A stretch of 15,951 bases of DNA from Gemmatimonadota bacterium (lineage in GTDB: Bacteria; GCA-2686955): assembly GCA_026991065.1 (NCBI GenBank), contig JALXCG010000570.1, positions 1 to 15,951 of the forward strand. The letters run 5' to 3'. Shown piece after piece: positions 14,234 to 15,951 of the stretch. The notes below the pieces were generated by a model. That model saw only the letters and a program-made list of their open reading frames with translations. It was not told the origin of the DNA and ran no database searches. Made by a program: the position numbers and the translations under genes. Each line of letters begins with the position of its first letter. Position 1 is the stretch's first letter.

Positions 14234-15951
14234 ATGAAGAAACGGCTATTGCTCGCCTTGCTGGCTGCTGGTTACGGCTCCGCAGGCACCGTGGAACTCG
14301 TTTGGGATTTCGAAGCTGGGATTCCCCCCGAGTATTTCGCCACCGACGACTGGGGCATTCGAGACGCGAGTTTTCAGCATGGTCCGCGTGCTGCCGCTGG
14401 AAGTGGCAGCCAGTGGTGTGGAACGCCGGTCGAAGATCTTTCTGAGTATCCCGGGCTTTCGGTGGCCAGTCTCACCACAAGTCCGATCGACCTGACTGAA
14501 CTCCAGTTCGCATCGCTCTATGTGAGTTGGGTGCAGTGGGCTGATTTCGAAGGCGTGGCGACGAACTTCGACGGCGCCCACCTGCTCATCAGCGCCAACG
14601 GCGGAACTTCGTGGGCAGTTGTCGACAGTCCGCCCGCGGGCGGCATTCAGCCCGCTTACGACGACAAGATCCTCGACAACGGGGGAACCCCGCTGTCGGG
14701 TAAGTGGGCATACTGTCACGACACCGTGAGCGGGGACGCGGGCCTTTCGACAGGAGAGATCCCAACCTACCGCGTACTCGGCCAAGCCAAGCCAGTGCAG
14801 ACAGCCAGCGGTGGTTCACCGGAGTGGCGCTCCGTGGCGACTGGAGATCTGATCGCGCTGGGTTACGTATCTCCCAGCGACACCATTCTGCTGCGCTGGC
14901 TTTTCGGTTCCGACACCCTGTCCGGTGGCGAAGGCTATTTCATCGATGATCTGCGCATCGCCGATTCCCCACCGGACTGCAAGATCCCGCCGAGCTTATC
15001 GGTCGATGTGCTCTCCGACACACCCGATACACTCTCCGAGTATGGCGTGAGCGCGGAGATCCTCCGGGTTTGCGCGGATATCGATGAGGACTCGGTGGTG
15101 CTCCACTACTGGAGCGATGTTCAGACCGACACAGTCGCGGTGATCATGGCCAATGAAGGAGGCGGTCATTTTACCGCATCGATCCCGGCTCAGCCGAACG
15201 ACACGGACGTCTGGTACTGGGTGTCCGCGTCTGACGTCGTCGGCAATTACACTCGATCCACCACCCGAACTTTCGAGGTGACCGATGCCATTACCCTGAT
15301 GTTGGATGATGGCCAGCCATTCTACGTCGACCCAACGTTTTTCGCCGCCGGAGATGGTCTTGCGGCTCGGTTCAGGGCGCCTGCCGCCGCCGATTCCTCC
15401 TACAACCTATACAAGGTGCAGGCCTATTTCTCCCGGCGGGGTCGGTTTGATCTTGGTGTCTGGAGGGGCGGCGATGAGGATGAGTCGCCCGCGGAACGGG
15501 TATTTACCAGCGGTCCCATGACCAACGATATCGACAATGGATGGTGGAGCTATGCTCTGGAGGACACCTCGCTGACCTTCTCGGGTGCGGCTCCGATCTA
15601 TGTGGGTTTCACTCTGGTCACCGGCGATTCGCTGGACAATCCCACCATTGCCTATGACGAAGTTCTGGACGACCCGGCAGCGAAGTGGATACTGGAGAAC
15701 AACGAATGGCATGTGGATGAATCGGGGCAGTCGGGCGAACTCATGATTCGACTCAAGGTGAAGGCCAGAGGCGGGACCGGTATCGGTGGCGAAGGCGCTG
15801 CGAGCGCTCTGCCGGCAACCTTTGCGGTGCATGGTAACTACCCCAATCCATTCAACCCGTGGACCGTCATTCGATATGATCTGGCCGCCGGTGCGGGTCC
15901 CGTGCCTGTTCGCGTAACGGTCTACGATCTGGCAGGGCGGAATGTCGCGAC
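14234..15951 (+). CDS. Secreted multidomain protein with FlgD/T9SS-like C-terminal domain (cut by window end)
   Basis: Only plus-strand gene. The frame is open from the ATG at 14234 (GGAG 6 nt upstream) to the window end, giving 572 residues. A signal peptide (MKKRLLLALLAAGYGSA) is followed by a jelly-roll domain (about 20-245) like the MAM or carbohydrate-binding domains of secreted enzymes, with WDFEAGIP and the typical GEGYFIDDLRIAD. An Ig-like strand domain (about 255-350) and a third beta-rich domain (about 355-510) follow. The visible end, from about 530, is FAVHGNYPNPFNPWTVIRYDL, which opens the FlgD-Ig/type A C-terminal domain of FCB-group bacteria. In Bacteroidetes relatives such a domain guides type IX secretion. 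No catalytic motif is seen, so its job (adhesion, binding or scaffold) is unknown. It is divergent from the glycosyltransferase cluster, and no functional link is established. Confidence 0.85.
   Translation, partial: MKKRLLLALLAAGYGSAGTVELVWDFEAGIPPEYFATDDWGIRDASFQHGPRAAAGSGSQWCGTPVEDLSEYPGLSVASLTTSPIDLTELQFASLYVSWVQWADFEGVATNFDGAHLLISANGGTSWAVVDSPPAGGIQPAYDDKILDNGGTPLSGKWAYCHDTVSGDAGLSTGEIPTYRVLGQAKPVQTASGGSPEWRSVATGDLIALGYVSPSDTILLRWLFGSDTLSGGEGYFIDDLRIADSPPDCKIPPSLSVDVLSDTPDTLSEYGVSAEILRVCADIDEDSVVLHYWSDVQTDTVAVIMANEGGGHFTASIPAQPNDTDVWYWVSASDVVGNYTRSTTRTFEVTDAITLMLDDGQPFYVDPTFFAAGDGLAARFRAPAAADSSYNLYKVQAYFSRRGRFDLGVWRGGDEDESPAERVFTSGPMTNDIDNGWWSYALEDTSLTFSGAAPIYVGFTLVTGDSLDNPTIAYDEVLDDPAAKWILENNEWHVDESGQSGELMIRLKVKARGGTGIGGEGAASALPATFAVHGNYPNPFNPWTVIRYDLAAGAGPVPVRVTVYDLAGRNVA

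Overview
The window is about 16 kb of fairly GC-rich bacterial chromosome. Eleven of the twelve genes are on the minus strand, and one secreted-protein gene runs rightward at the right end. The organism is probably an uncultured member of the FCB superphylum (Eisenbacteria, Krumholzibacteriota, Latescibacterota or similar). This rests on the C-terminal NYPNPFNP-type domain of the plus-strand protein, the membrane glycosyltransferase fused to TPRs, and the conserved rpsO-pnp-dut core. It is inference, because no 16S or other phylogenetic marker was compared.

Layout from right to left, in the direction of minus-strand transcription. (a) 14234-15951, plus strand: start of a secreted multidomain protein, cut by the window end. 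(b) 14011-13439: small membrane CTP-dependent lipid (dolichol/diacylglycerol-type) kinase, with a promoter placed so that its mRNA would be leaderless. (c) 13291-12089: exported TPR plus SurA/PpiC-like protein that lacks the usual parvulin histidines. (d) 12064-4143: a tightly packed run of a membrane GT39-like glycosyltransferase with TPRs, a NodU/TobZ-type O-carbamoyltransferase, a cobalamin-type radical SAM enzyme, a radical SAM enzyme with a SPASM-like tail, and a GT2 glycosyltransferase with membrane segments. Three of the four junctions are 4-nt ATGA overlaps and the fourth gap is 5 nt. (e) 4040-1: housekeeping genes rpsO, pnp, dut and asnS (cut by the left end). They are driven by a clear sigma70-like promoter whose -35 box overlaps the GT2 stop codon, followed by a leader with mutually exclusive hairpins.

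The most interesting block is (b)-(d). A lipid kinase could supply a polyprenyl-phosphate carrier, the GT2 could load or extend it, the GT39-like enzyme could transfer the sugar outside the membrane, and the carbamoyltransferase and two radical SAM enzymes could decorate the product. I read this as a candidate uncharacterised pathway for a carbamoylated and radically modified glycan, glycolipid or natural product. The substrate cannot be read from the sequence. I see no tRNA, rRNA, CRISPR array, insertion sequence or phage gene.
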